Origin: Onthophagus taurus
Lineage: Eukaryota > Arthropoda > Insecta > Coleoptera > Scarabaeidae
Reading direction: 5' to 3'
Length of the DNA: 64,000 nt
NCBI RefSeq assembly: GCF_036711975.1
Contig: NC_091967.1
Location: 29,489,501 to 29,553,500 of the forward strand
Below the pieces are notes generated by a model, which had not been told where the DNA came from, made no database searches, and worked only from the letters and a program-made list of their open reading frames with translations. Shown one piece after another: positions 8,775 to 16,423 of the stretch (the stretch's first letter is position 1; each line of letters opens with the position of its first letter). A program made the translations under genes and the position numbers.

Positions 8775-8940
8775 TCATTTTAGGTGGGGACGTCACGGTC
8801 ACAATTAAGGTTGACTTCAAGTTCTCCGTTGAGGTCAAAGTAAAGGTCATTGTTCAGGTCAAGGTTACTGATCAATGTCATAGTCACTCAACGTGATCTT
8901 GACCTGAGGTGAGCTCAAAGTAAATCCAACCCGGTCATGC
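8775..8940. repeat. AGGTCA-rich repeat, copy A
   Basis: A block of degenerate AGGTCA/TGACCT units in both orientations (AGGTCAAAGTAAAGGTCAT, GGTCAAGGTTACTGATCAA, GATCTTGACCTGAGGTGAGC). About 150 bp recur with few changes at 9900-10048. The two copies bracket the 160-residue gene. The block ends near CTCAAAGTAAA. Confidence 0.75.
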
Positions 8941-9232
8941 TCCACTCCTCCGGGAGCACCCGAGAAGAGCTATCACTCGACTTGAGTACACCAAAAAAAC
9001 ATCATGAACTGCTAGCTCGGGGGCGTCGAGTTGACACCATAAATAATACGTTAAAAAGATATGCAATTGTTTATCATTTATTAAAGACGAGTTCAATAAA
9101 TTAAATGAAATTTAATTCGGTTCTTTTTCTTTTCCATTTTATATATTAGGATTAGGAATGTGATACATTTAAATTGAATAAAAAAAAGTCAGTACAATAA
9201 AAATTAATTTATTTAAATTTTAAATTTTAACA
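8941..9232. other. Spacer without a recognisable gene
   Basis: A short GC-richer stretch (8941-9040) is followed by AT-rich sequence up to the end of the 160-residue gene. I see no ORF or repeat that I can support. Confidence 0.4.
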
Positions 9233-9715
9233 CTAATTTAAATCCATTTTTAAAAATTTCAAAATTAATTTAACATTTTCAATTGCACAACTGCTTTCCG
9301 ATTTATAATGATATGCGCAAGAATTTTGACTCAACGAAAGCAAAGGGCAATATATATTATCTTGTAAATTAATAATCACTGGCTTTACCGATGATAATAG
9401 GTCTCTCAATACCTTTTCTTTTTGAGATCCCTTTACAAACACCACCTCCACTCCGCATGTATGCTGTTCCAGAATGTCTTTCAGTTGATTATAGGACACA
9501 TATCCATCCTCGTAATGCAAATGGTGTAAGTTATTCTCCTCCCAACCCACTTGTCGACATTCTCGCTTATTGAGACTTTCATAACTTATATCAGGTTGAA
9601 ATATGAAATGGGAAATCGACTCACCATCACCGATAGCCAATTCTTTAACTCGAAATCCCGAAGATAAAGTAAACCCTTGCATATCGATGACTTTAATTGG
9701 ATTTCTCGATGCCAT
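9233..9715 (-). CDS. D-x-Q-G-F family nuclease-like protein (160 residues)
   Basis: An intact frame from ATG 9715. Motifs in order are I-D-M-Q-G-F near residue 11, V-K-E-L-A near 24, H-F-I-F-Q-P near 37, W-E-E-N-N-L-H-H-L-H near 59, D-G-Y-V-S-Y near 70, V-K-G-S-Q-K near 95, then a Cys-containing C-terminus. The partial protein at 1-315 shares all of these. I recall this family as a common uncharacterised insect protein, probably of mobile origin. The D...E spacing suggests a DnaQ/RNase H-like nuclease core, which is inference. The start codon overlaps a TTAAATATAATGG motif. It is the first gene of the minus-strand series seen here. Confidence 0.55.
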   Translation of the reverse strand: MASRNPIKVIDMQGFTLSSGFRVKELAIGDGESISHFIFQPDISYESLNKRECRQVGWEENNLHHLHYEDGYVSYNQLKDILEQHTCGVEVVFVKGSQKEKVLRDLLSSVKPVIINLQDNIYCPLLSLSQNSCAYHYKSESSCAIENVKLILKFLKMDLN

Positions 9716-9724
9716 TATATTTAA
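9712..9724 (-). promoter_or_regulatory. TTAAATATAATGG motif at the start of the 160-residue gene
   Basis: Identical 13 bases to 7419-7431. Here the ATG of the motif is the start codon itself. Confidence 0.4.
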
Positions 9725-9879
9725 GCGATGTAAACTGCTTAAAATAGGAGCTACAACTTCCTCAATTTGTTTATGTTCACAACACTCTTACTTCAATACT
9801 GTTGAACACGATTTTCTATCTGCTATTTAAAGCATACCTCCTCCGAAGTGGGGTTTTCAATGGAGTCACGTCGTGTAAC

Positions 9880-10080
9880 CTTCATTTCAGGTCACGTACA
9901 CGGTCAATGTCATGGTCACAATTAAGATTGACTTCAAGGTCTCCGTTGAGGTCAAAGTAAAGGTCACTGTTCAGGTCAAGGTTACTGATCAAGGGCATGG
10001 TCACTAAACGTGATCTTGACCTGAGGTGAGCTCAAAGTAAAGGTCATTGTTTAGGTCAAGGTTACTGGTCAACGACCCCC
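9880..10080. repeat. AGGTCA-rich repeat, copy B
   Basis: A direct copy of the 8775-8940 block in the same orientation, again full of AGGTCA and TCAAGGT units. It continues into the foldback at 10089-10205. Confidence 0.75.
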
Positions 10081-10088
10081 TTTGCAAT

Positions 10089-10205
10089 AGCCGATTCTGG
10101 AACCTCCTCCCAGAACCTCAGGGCAAGGTCAAGGTCATGGTCACTCAACGTGACCTTGGCCTTGACCTTGACCTGAGGTTCTGAGAGGAGGTTCTAGAAT
10201 CGGCT
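10089..10205. repeat. 117-bp foldback with AGGTCA-rich loop
   Basis: AGCCGATTCTGGAACCTCCT at the left pairs with AGGAGGTTCTAGAATCGGCT at the right. The inner arms GGTCAAGGTCA and TGACCTTGACC also pair, so nearly the whole segment is a hairpin. It could be a small MITE or part of the terminal region of the virus-like element. Confidence 0.7.
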
Positions 10206-10750
10206 TTTATCTACTGGAAATGAAGAAAAATTAAACTTTTATAATAGTTTACCTTCTCGATGGTACGAGTTCGAATGTGAACGGAAAACGGGTTCGGCGT
10301 CTCATCGCTTCGATTTGCCATGATGTGCAATGAGTTGCAGCGCGGGTCGGCAAAGTGCCGCACAGTGTGACACAGTTCCACGTATTGCTGCTCAGGTACG
10401 ATAGTGCGGTGTATCGGTGGGACCGGGTTTTCGATGTGCATTGCGTTGCAGTGAGTTGCTTCGACTTGCGGACAAACGTAAGCCGCAATAAAGCATTAAC
10501 TATAGGCAAAGGCCATACCGCATTGAACGTACCGGTTCTCGTCCCAGTTCCACTCGAGCTTTCGAACATCAAAAATCGTCCTTCCACACCCATACACCGA
10601 AGGAAGAACGAGAAAGGGCATTTGTCGTCGATGGTTTGCCACATCAAATGGACCCCATCGAGATAATAGATGATCTTAAAACAGAACACGACATTGACGT
10701 AACAAACTGTTTTAAAATGAGGGGACCAGATTCCCAAAATATATGGTTAC
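10206..10750. other. Unassigned sequence, no supported gene
   Basis: A GC-richer island (about 10250-10660) is open in several frames on both strands, but none of the translations resembles a family I know. Codon-level support is lacking. It may be a decayed repeat. Confidence 0.35.
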
Positions 10751-11060
10751 TGTTAAAAATGTTAATTAACTCTTTAATTTAAATAATTTTATTCGTCTTA
10801 AAAAACATTTGTATCTAGTTACTTTTCGTTCAAAAAAAATAAAAACACATCTGTCAAAAATCCAAAAGTGCGTCTTCTCATTTTTCGTTTTTCTCAAGTA
10901 ACTTCTTCAGATCGCCTCATATAAAGTTTAATTCAGTGATAGTGCTTCAAATAATGAAAAGTAAGACTATTTTTTTCTAATTCAATGACATTTTATTTTA
11001 TTCGAAACAATTCATTTTCATTGTTAATTAACTGAGTAAATTCTAAACTCTTGCAAAACA
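10751..11060 (+). repeat. Probable 5' LTR of a BEL/Pao remnant
   Basis: Starts TGTTAAAAATG and ends TTGCAAAACA. Two bases later comes TGGTCCTTCGAGCCGGA, the same primer-binding-like site found two bases after the LTR of the intact BEL/Pao element at 46037. The start boundary is the weaker one. Confidence 0.5.
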
Positions 11061-11062
11061 TT

Positions 11063-11079
11063 TGGTCCTTCGAGCCGGA
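11063..11079 (+). promoter_or_regulatory. tRNA primer-binding site of a BEL/Pao remnant
   Basis: TGGTCCTTCGAGCCGGA is identical to 46260-46276 of the complete element. Confidence 0.6.
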
Positions 11080-11155
11080 TCGGTTAAGCCGAATCGAGTT
11101 AATATTAAGTTAACATTAATTTTTATTTTCGTCAATAAAACCAGTTCGTTTCAAT

Positions 11156-11539
11156 ATGGCTCCTCCGAGCGAGCAAGCGGTTAAAAACTTGAACCTCATG
11201 TTCGAACGACAAAACGAATTGTATCACCAAATTTCGCGTTCGTTGGACAATTTTAAAAAACTAGCAATAGTTAAAAGAACCCGCGGAAATATACAAAGTC
11301 GATTGGATCGTCTTGAGGTTTATTGGAATGAATTCAATAACTCGCATACATTATTGTCGAAATACAAATCGGATTATAAGGATAAAAGTTATTTTTCGGA
11401 TGACATATTCTTTACGTGCGAAACCCTCAAACTTGGCAAAACTATCGAAGATGAGGATCAGAGGAGCATTTTTCTGGCAAGAGCCGAAGAAATTGAAGGC
11501 ATATATTCCCAATTTCCCCCGATAACTTGTCACTTTTAA
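11156..11539 (+). pseudogene. BEL/Pao Gag N-terminal fragment
   Basis: Frame from ATG 11156 (M-A-P-P-S-E). The coiled R-L-D-R-L-E-V-Y-W-N-E-F stretch followed by Y-F-S-D-D-I-F is typical of the start of BEL/Pao Gag, before the DUF1759 region. A complete Gag-Pol would be around 1700 residues, but only 127 remain before a stop, with no pol behind it. The leader with its primer-binding site lies 80-95 bases upstream, so this is the 5' end of an element whose remainder was deleted. Confidence 0.6.
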
Positions 11540-11794
11540 ATATCACGATCGATATTGATCGATCGAACTCTCTTCTCGGCCGTCCGTCGTGCGATATCGA
11601 TCTATTCTTGACCTTTTTGTGCGATCGACATAAAAGAGTGTAAAAGTGTGTAAAAGGAGAATTAGAGTAAGACGATTAAAATTAATTACAATCTTTTTAT
11701 TTCCTTATCACTTTTCTTGATTCCTTAATTAATTAAATATTATTTCAATTACGATTCAGCACCGGTTTTAATCCCGATCCTATATCGCGCGAAC
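11540..11794 (+). repeat. Possible LTR remnant rich in GATCGATC palindromes
   Basis: Sequence after the truncated gag begins near TGTCACTTTTAAA and ends TATCGCGCGAAC, close to the TGTCGCGCGAACA end of the intact BEL LTR. It contains several GATCGAT palindromes. It might be a 3' LTR brought next to gag by deletion. Weak evidence. Confidence 0.3.
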
Positions 11795-11798
11795 TTAA

Positions 11799-11881
11799 CC
11801 CTACAGAGAATACGTGGTTTAAATGTTACAGCAAAACACATAAGTCATAGGCCTGTCAGCCCCAACGTATTCACTGTAGGG
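11799..11881. mobile_element. 83-bp piggyBac-type MITE
   Basis: TTAA (11795-11798) and TTAA (11882-11885) flank an 83-bp segment starting CCCTACAGAGAATACG and ending CGTATTCACTGTAGGG, an imperfect terminal inverted repeat. TTAA duplication with CCC ends is the piggyBac signature. The MADF reading frame starts three bases past the right TTAA. Confidence 0.7.
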
Positions 11882-11887
11882 TTAAAG

Positions 11888-12316
11888 ATGTCATGGAATA
11901 AAGAGAACTTAGAAATATTTATACAAATATACAGAGATAATCCTTGTTTATGCAAAGTAAAATGTAATGAATATAAAAATAGAAATTTAAAAAACGCTGC
12001 ATACCAGAAATTAATCGATTATTGCAAGGTTTCTGTTGACCCACCAGCAAATAAAGATTTTGTAATTAAGAAAATTCAAACAATACGTGGATGCTTTCGG
12101 AAAGAATTAAAGAAAGTAAAACAAAGTAGTAGGTCCGGCGCTTCCGAAGATAATGTTTATAAACCAAGTTTATGGTATTTTAATTTATTATTATTCACAA
12201 AAGACCAAGAAGAGCCAACTGAGAGTAAAAGTAATCTAGATGACACAGTAATGGAGGAAACTGGTAGTAAAAGTGTTGAGGAAATAATAACAGATGAAGA
12301 CAAGGAAAATGAAAAT
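11888..12316 (+). CDS. PIF/Harbinger MADF-domain DNA-binding protein, exon 1
   Basis: Starts M-S-W-N-K-E-N-L-E-I-F. The N-terminal half carries the MADF pattern: F-I-Q-I-Y-R-D-N-P-C-L, Y-K-N-R-N-L-K-N-A-A-Y, then I-K-K-I-Q-T-I-R-G-C-F-R-K-E-L. An acidic linker follows. MADF/Myb-like proteins accompany PIF/Harbinger transposases and help them bind DNA and enter the nucleus. At 12316 the frame meets GTAAGT, a good splice donor in phase 0, so the protein probably continues at 13159. The intron would hold transposase coding sequence of the opposite strand. The reading frame looks intact. Confidence 0.65.
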
Positions 12317-13158
12317 GTAAGTGCAATAAAATTGTTTTATTTACTTTATTTTGTTATGCTACATACTTTTTAACATATTGTACTGCCATGATAATGCACC
12401 CTCATTATTAAAATGTTTCATATAGTTATTTCTATTTTGAGCAGCTTCAAATTCAACATTTCTTGAATTTCAGGATTGTAAATTTTCCAAATTATTTCTT
12501 TCTGTTCGCCATTCTCCTGGTACTATATCTGTCATAGTACTGTTGTCTTCGTCATATGTTGACGAGGTTATATAATTTTCAGATTTTTTGCTTAAATAGT
12601 TATGCAGAACGCATACTGCCATTACGATATATTGAACTTTTTCTGGAGACCTATTTATACATGAGTTTAAAACTTTAAATCAGCTATTTATGTGTCTAAA
12701 AGCATTTTCATATGTATTTCTTGCTCTAGATAATCTGTAGTGATAAATGCGTTTTTCTGAATTTAAATTTTTTTGTGGGTAAGGTTTTAGCAAATGTTTA
12801 TGCAAAGTAAATAGTCTCCAACAAAAACAAAATTGAGGTTATATTTCGTTTTTGTCGGTGTAGGTAAAATTTAGACAATCAGATTGCAATCTTCTATAAA
12901 ACTCTGTGTAAGCTATTACACCTCCATCAGAGAGCCTTCCATTTTTCCCCACATTAATATATATAAATTCATAATTAGCGTTTACAATAGCCATCAGAAC
13001 AATACTATAAAAATTTTTGTAATTAAAATATTGTGCTCCTGTTCTGGGAGGCTGAACAATGCGAATGTGCTTTCCATCGATGGCTCCTCCACAATTTATA
13101 AAATTCCATTTTTTCTCATAGCCTTCCGACGTTTTTAACCTTTCTTCTTCGTTTTTAG

Positions 13159-13383
13159 GAAACTGAAAATAATACAGCAAATCAGTCGTCAAATAGTTCA
13201 ACTGCAACTAAACCAACGTTTATAACAAAAAAAGGTACAAAAAGAAAGGTAACATCAAACACACAATTTTTGGAAGCCTGCCAACGTGCTTTGGAGAAAA
13301 ACCTCTCAGGTCCTCACAGATCTTCACAGGTATTACACTCATTTCATCAATACACCGTCAAATTCATCAACCCCAGTACCTAA
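13159..13383 (+). CDS. PIF/Harbinger MADF-domain protein, probable exon 2
   Basis: Preceded by CGTTTTTAG, an acceptor in phase with the 12316 donor. It continues the polar tail (E-T-E-N-N-T-A-N-Q-S-S) into a helix-like F-L-E-A-C-Q-R-A-L-E-K-N and reaches TAA at 13383. A CAG|GTATTA site at 13329 could add another splice. Its first four bases overlap the antisense transposase exon. Confidence 0.5.
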   Translation, partial: ETENNTANQSSNSSTATKPTFITKKGTKRKVTSNTQFLEACQRALEKNLSGPHRSSQVLHSFHQYTVKFINPST

Positions 13384-13706
13384 TATGGATAAATGTTTAT
13401 CACAGATAACATTGCCGTTGCACCGAACAACACATGAGAATTCCACTACATCTGCAGTTGCTGAGTATTATGAAGAAAGTTCTTCATTTTTAGAATTATA
13501 AAGATTGTTTTGCATTCTACGTTAAAGTTCGAGTTAATTTCTGTTAGTTAAGTAAGGTTCTTGTTTGTTTTGAAATACTTATTTGTTTATTATTCGAAAT
13601 ACATATTTCGAATAACATTAAAGTTAATAACCTCAGTACAGGTTTTTAATATTTTCACAAAACCTATTGTACATACAAGCTGCTTAAAAAAAATTAAATG
13701 TGTTAC
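13384..13706. other. Harbinger internal region without further supported coding
   Basis: Lies between MADF exon 2 and transposase exon B. It includes a short plus-strand open stretch to 13501 (M-D-K-C-L-S-Q-I) that might be a third MADF exon. Confidence 0.3.
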
Positions 13707-14400
13707 CTTCAAAAAATCCTGCTTCAGAGCAGTATAAATCGCCCAACATGTTTCTGATACAATATGACATAAAGCTGGAATAGATATACATGTAGAGAAC
13801 TGTAAGTCTTGAAGAGATCGTCCTGTTGCTAAAAACCGTAGAGTAGCTGCTAAACGTTCTTCTGCTGTTATGCTTGTCCTTATTACTGTATCCTGCTTTG
13901 TTATGTAAGGAGTAACAGCTTTTAAAAGGTATTCAAATGCTAAATTATCCATCCATAAGTAGTTGTAATGATCAACTTATTTATGATGCCAGATTCCTCG
14001 AGAGAGGAGAAAAAGGCTTTTTTGGATTTTATATAACTGCGTTTATTTAATACTTATATTTAACATTTTCGTGTTAACGCATCGACGACTTATTCTATTC
14101 TATTCTCCTTCTACATGTTAATAAACCTACTTAACCTACTTACTAATATTGCTGACTTATCTAAAATACTAAGGTAAATGTACTCGACTCCAACACGTAT
14201 TGCTATTTAATTTTTCAATAATAAAATGTATAATAAAATGAATAACAACTCATGTATCCAGTACATAGTTTTTAAAATCATCTGGATTATTTTCTTTAAG
14301 TTCCCTCAAAAGAGACAAATGTCCATATCTCTCTTTATGCTGACGCCATTTTTTCACCCGTATTCTTCTAGGTTTCTTTTGCGAAGTCACAAATATATAA

Positions 14401-14754
14401 AGTGCAATAATACTAACTGAACGATTATAACACTTTTTTCTTGAGAACATGATAAAGTTTGGAATAATTTTTAAAAACAATAATTGTAACTGAAATGTTT
14501 TCGAAAAGGTGACTAGACAAAGTATAGGAGTGTCTTCAAAAATTTCAACTTGGCAGAAATTCTACGCTCCACTCCAAAAGTCAGTAAAATGTCATATTTT
14601 TGCATTTATATGCACACTTATGAGTTGTACGCGTCAAAACCGGGTGTTCGGAATGCAGGTTTGTCACGTCGTTACTTTTGTTGGTCACATGCTGTGAGCG
14701 GACGCTCCAAACCTACGCTCCAAAACTGTCGAAAAAACTCTTAGTGTAAAAGGC
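14401..14754. other. Boundary region between Harbinger and Jockey remnants, no gene seen
   Basis: No family-like translation on either strand. The right Harbinger terminal repeat was not identified. Confidence 0.3.
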
Positions 14755-15659
14755 GCTATTAGTGACCTAATCCAAACACGTAACCAACATCGCCGCCTCC
14801 ACCAAAGGACCCATAATCCCCAAATAAAAAATCTTTACCACTCCCTGAATCGACAAATACGATCAGAAGTTAAAAAACACCGTAACGATACCTGGACCCG
14901 AAAACTAAACTCCCTCAATCCTGAAGATAATCCCATCTGGCGGGAAATCAAAAAATTAAAAAAGAGATTCCAACCCATACCCGCCCTGGCAACAAACAAC
15001 ATTTACAAAATATCCGACTCCGCAAAAAGCAACCTACTAGCTACCTATTTCTCCGACATACACAAACCCAAACCAAACACCACGCAAAAACAAGACAACA
15101 TCACCTAACAAACACAACAATTCCTCAATCAAGAACACGACCCTCCTAACGATCTCCACTTAATCACTCCATCAACGATAAAAACCCTTATAAAATGGGT
15201 CAAACCCTTTAAAGCTCCCGGAATCGACTCAATACAAAATATTCTCCTTCAAAATCTACCCAAAAAAGATATCGTTCAACTGACCTACATCGCCCGAAAC
15301 ATACTAAAACTTCAACATTTCCCATCCGACTGGGAATACCAAAACCAAATAAAGACCTAACAATTCCATCCAGTTATAGACCCATATCACTCCTCCCCGC
15401 TTTATCAAAAATAGTCGAAAGAATCATCCTAGAACGTCTGACCTATCACGCCCACGACAACAACACCATTCCCAATCACCAATTTGGCTTCCAACCCTTC
15501 CACTCCACCACCCACCAAATAGCCCGAATAATAAATGACTCTATCGAACACCTCAACTCCCGTAGCTACACCGCCCTCGTTTCCCTCGACTTAGAAAAGG
15601 CATTCGACTCCGTATGAACAGATAGCCTAATTTACAAAATGATACAATCCCGATACCCC
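14755..15659 (+). pseudogene. Jockey-type non-LTR retrotransposon, linker and RT N-terminal half (copy A)
   Basis: The translation shows a post-endonuclease linker (R-N-Q-H-R-R-L, N-P-I-W-R-E-I-K-K-L). The RT signature follows: F-K-A-P-G-I-D-S-I, S-S-Y-R-P-I-S-L-L-P-A-L-S-K-I-V-E, N-H-Q-F-G-F-Q-P and V-S-L-D-L-E-K-A-F-D-S-V, the last carrying the first catalytic Asp. A stop interrupts the linker, a frame change lies before S-S-Y-R-P, and TGA replaces an expected Trp codon after D-S-V. It is 5'-truncated. The rest follows at 15845-16160 and 23448-24000, separated by a MITE and an LTR element. Confidence 0.8.
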
Positions 15660-15662
15660 TCA

Positions 15663-15841
15663 GGCCCCGTTCACATGACAATGATCTGACGCGCGTTTTT
15701 TAAGCGCGCGCCTTGATATCCAATGGATGTATTTAAATACAACCGATCATATGAACGCGCGTCAGAATCTGACGTGCTGATTGGATATCAAAGCGAGCGC
15801 TTAAAAAACGCGCGTCAGATCATTGTCATGTGAACGGGGCC
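15663..15841. mobile_element. 179-bp foldback MITE
   Basis: Begins GGCCCCGTTCACATGACAAT and ends with the reverse complement, so almost the whole element is palindromic. TCA is duplicated at 15660-15662 and 15842-15844. GGCCC...GTTCAC ends and a 3-bp duplication suggest a PIF/Harbinger-type MITE. It is inserted in the Jockey RT. Confidence 0.85.
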
Positions 15842-15844
15842 TCA

Positions 15845-16160
15845 TACCTAATCAAACTCACAAACAACTACCTAACCTCCCGCTTCATAAAAATTAAAAT
15901 AAATACAACCCTCTCCCGCAAAAAAACTATCAAATCTGGCGTCCCACAAGGCGCTGTAATCTCCCCTCACTTATTTAATATCTTAACCTCAGATCTTCCC
16001 CAACTTCCACAAACAAAAATAGCAACCTATGCCGATGACACCGCCTTATATTCCCACTCCAGGGATCCTAAAATCGCCATGCTATCCCTCCAACCGCACC
16101 TCCGGTTCCTTGAGAAATGTTATTCCCTATGGAAAATCACCATCAACCCACAAAAATCCG
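15845..16160 (+). pseudogene. Jockey RT, catalytic half (copy A continued)
   Basis: Reads L-I-K-L-T-N-N-Y-L, then S-G-V-P-Q-G-A-V-I-S-P-H-L-F-N-I and the RT active site A-T-Y-A-D-D-T-A-L-Y, ending in K-I-T-I-N-P-Q-K-S-E-S where the errantivirus LTR begins. No lesion is visible within this piece. The reading frame resumes after the LTR element at 23448. Confidence 0.85.
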
Positions 16161-16164
16161 AATC
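16161..16164. repeat. AATC target-site duplication of the errantivirus, left
   Basis: AATC before the LTR is repeated at 23444-23447 after it. Joining the flanks across a single AATC keeps the Jockey RT frame. Confidence 0.85.
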
Positions 16165-16403
16165 AGTTTTCTAATAACACCGCAAGAGCTTCTTTTTAAA
16201 AATTAACTTTATTTATTATAACGATCTTAACAAGTCGGAGGTTAAACTAATTCTCCCTTCCTAACAATGGAAAAGAATTTACTAAAAGAAATTCTAAGTA
16301 AAACATCTGCTTCAGGAATGAACGATGGAATGTCCTTATCATCTCTTTTCCAGAAACAGCGTATCTTCTTTATAAGTTCTCACGGGAACATGTAGATATA
16401 ACT
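16165..16403 (-). repeat. 3' LTR of errantivirus copy 1
   Basis: On the minus strand it runs AGTTATATCTAC ... TTAGAAAACT, with AGT/ACT ends as in gypsy-like elements. It lacks 10 bp (TTAAACTTAA) present in the 5' LTR. Confidence 0.88.
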
Positions 16404-16416
16404 CTTCCCCCATTAG
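16404..16416 (-). promoter_or_regulatory. Polypurine tract of errantivirus copy 1
   Basis: The minus strand reads AATGGGGGAAG directly before the 3' LTR, the expected plus-strand primer. Copy 2 has AATGGGGGAGG at the same place. Confidence 0.75.
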
Positions 16417-16423
16417 ATTCAAC

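Larger units (their letters stand above)
12362..14400 (-). pseudogene. PIF/Harbinger transposase, three exons, decayed C-terminus
   Basis: Exon A (about 14385-14255) has R-I-R-V-K-K-W-R-Q-H-K-E-R-Y-G. Exon B (13952-13707) has P-Y-I-T-K-Q-D-T-V-I-R and R-F-L-A-T-G-R-S-L-Q-D-L, and ends at GTAACA. Exon C starts after TTTTCAG at 13162 with the DDE_4 core: G-G-A-I-D-G-K-H-I-R-I, Y-F-N-Y-K-N-F-Y-S-I-V-L, V-G-K-N-G-R-L-S-D-G-G. Downstream of about 12839 the family sequence continues in another frame (Y-H-Y-R-L-S-R-A-R, M-A-V-C-V-L-H-N-Y-L) with two internal stops, finishing near 12362. At least one frameshift and two stops make it inactive. The order and antisense position to the MADF exons fit one Harbinger element. 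Confidence 0.7.

Noticed and set aside
10211..10737. Several overlapping ORFs on both strands
   Set aside because: GC-richer sequence gives chance open frames; none resembles a known protein and no frame stands out.
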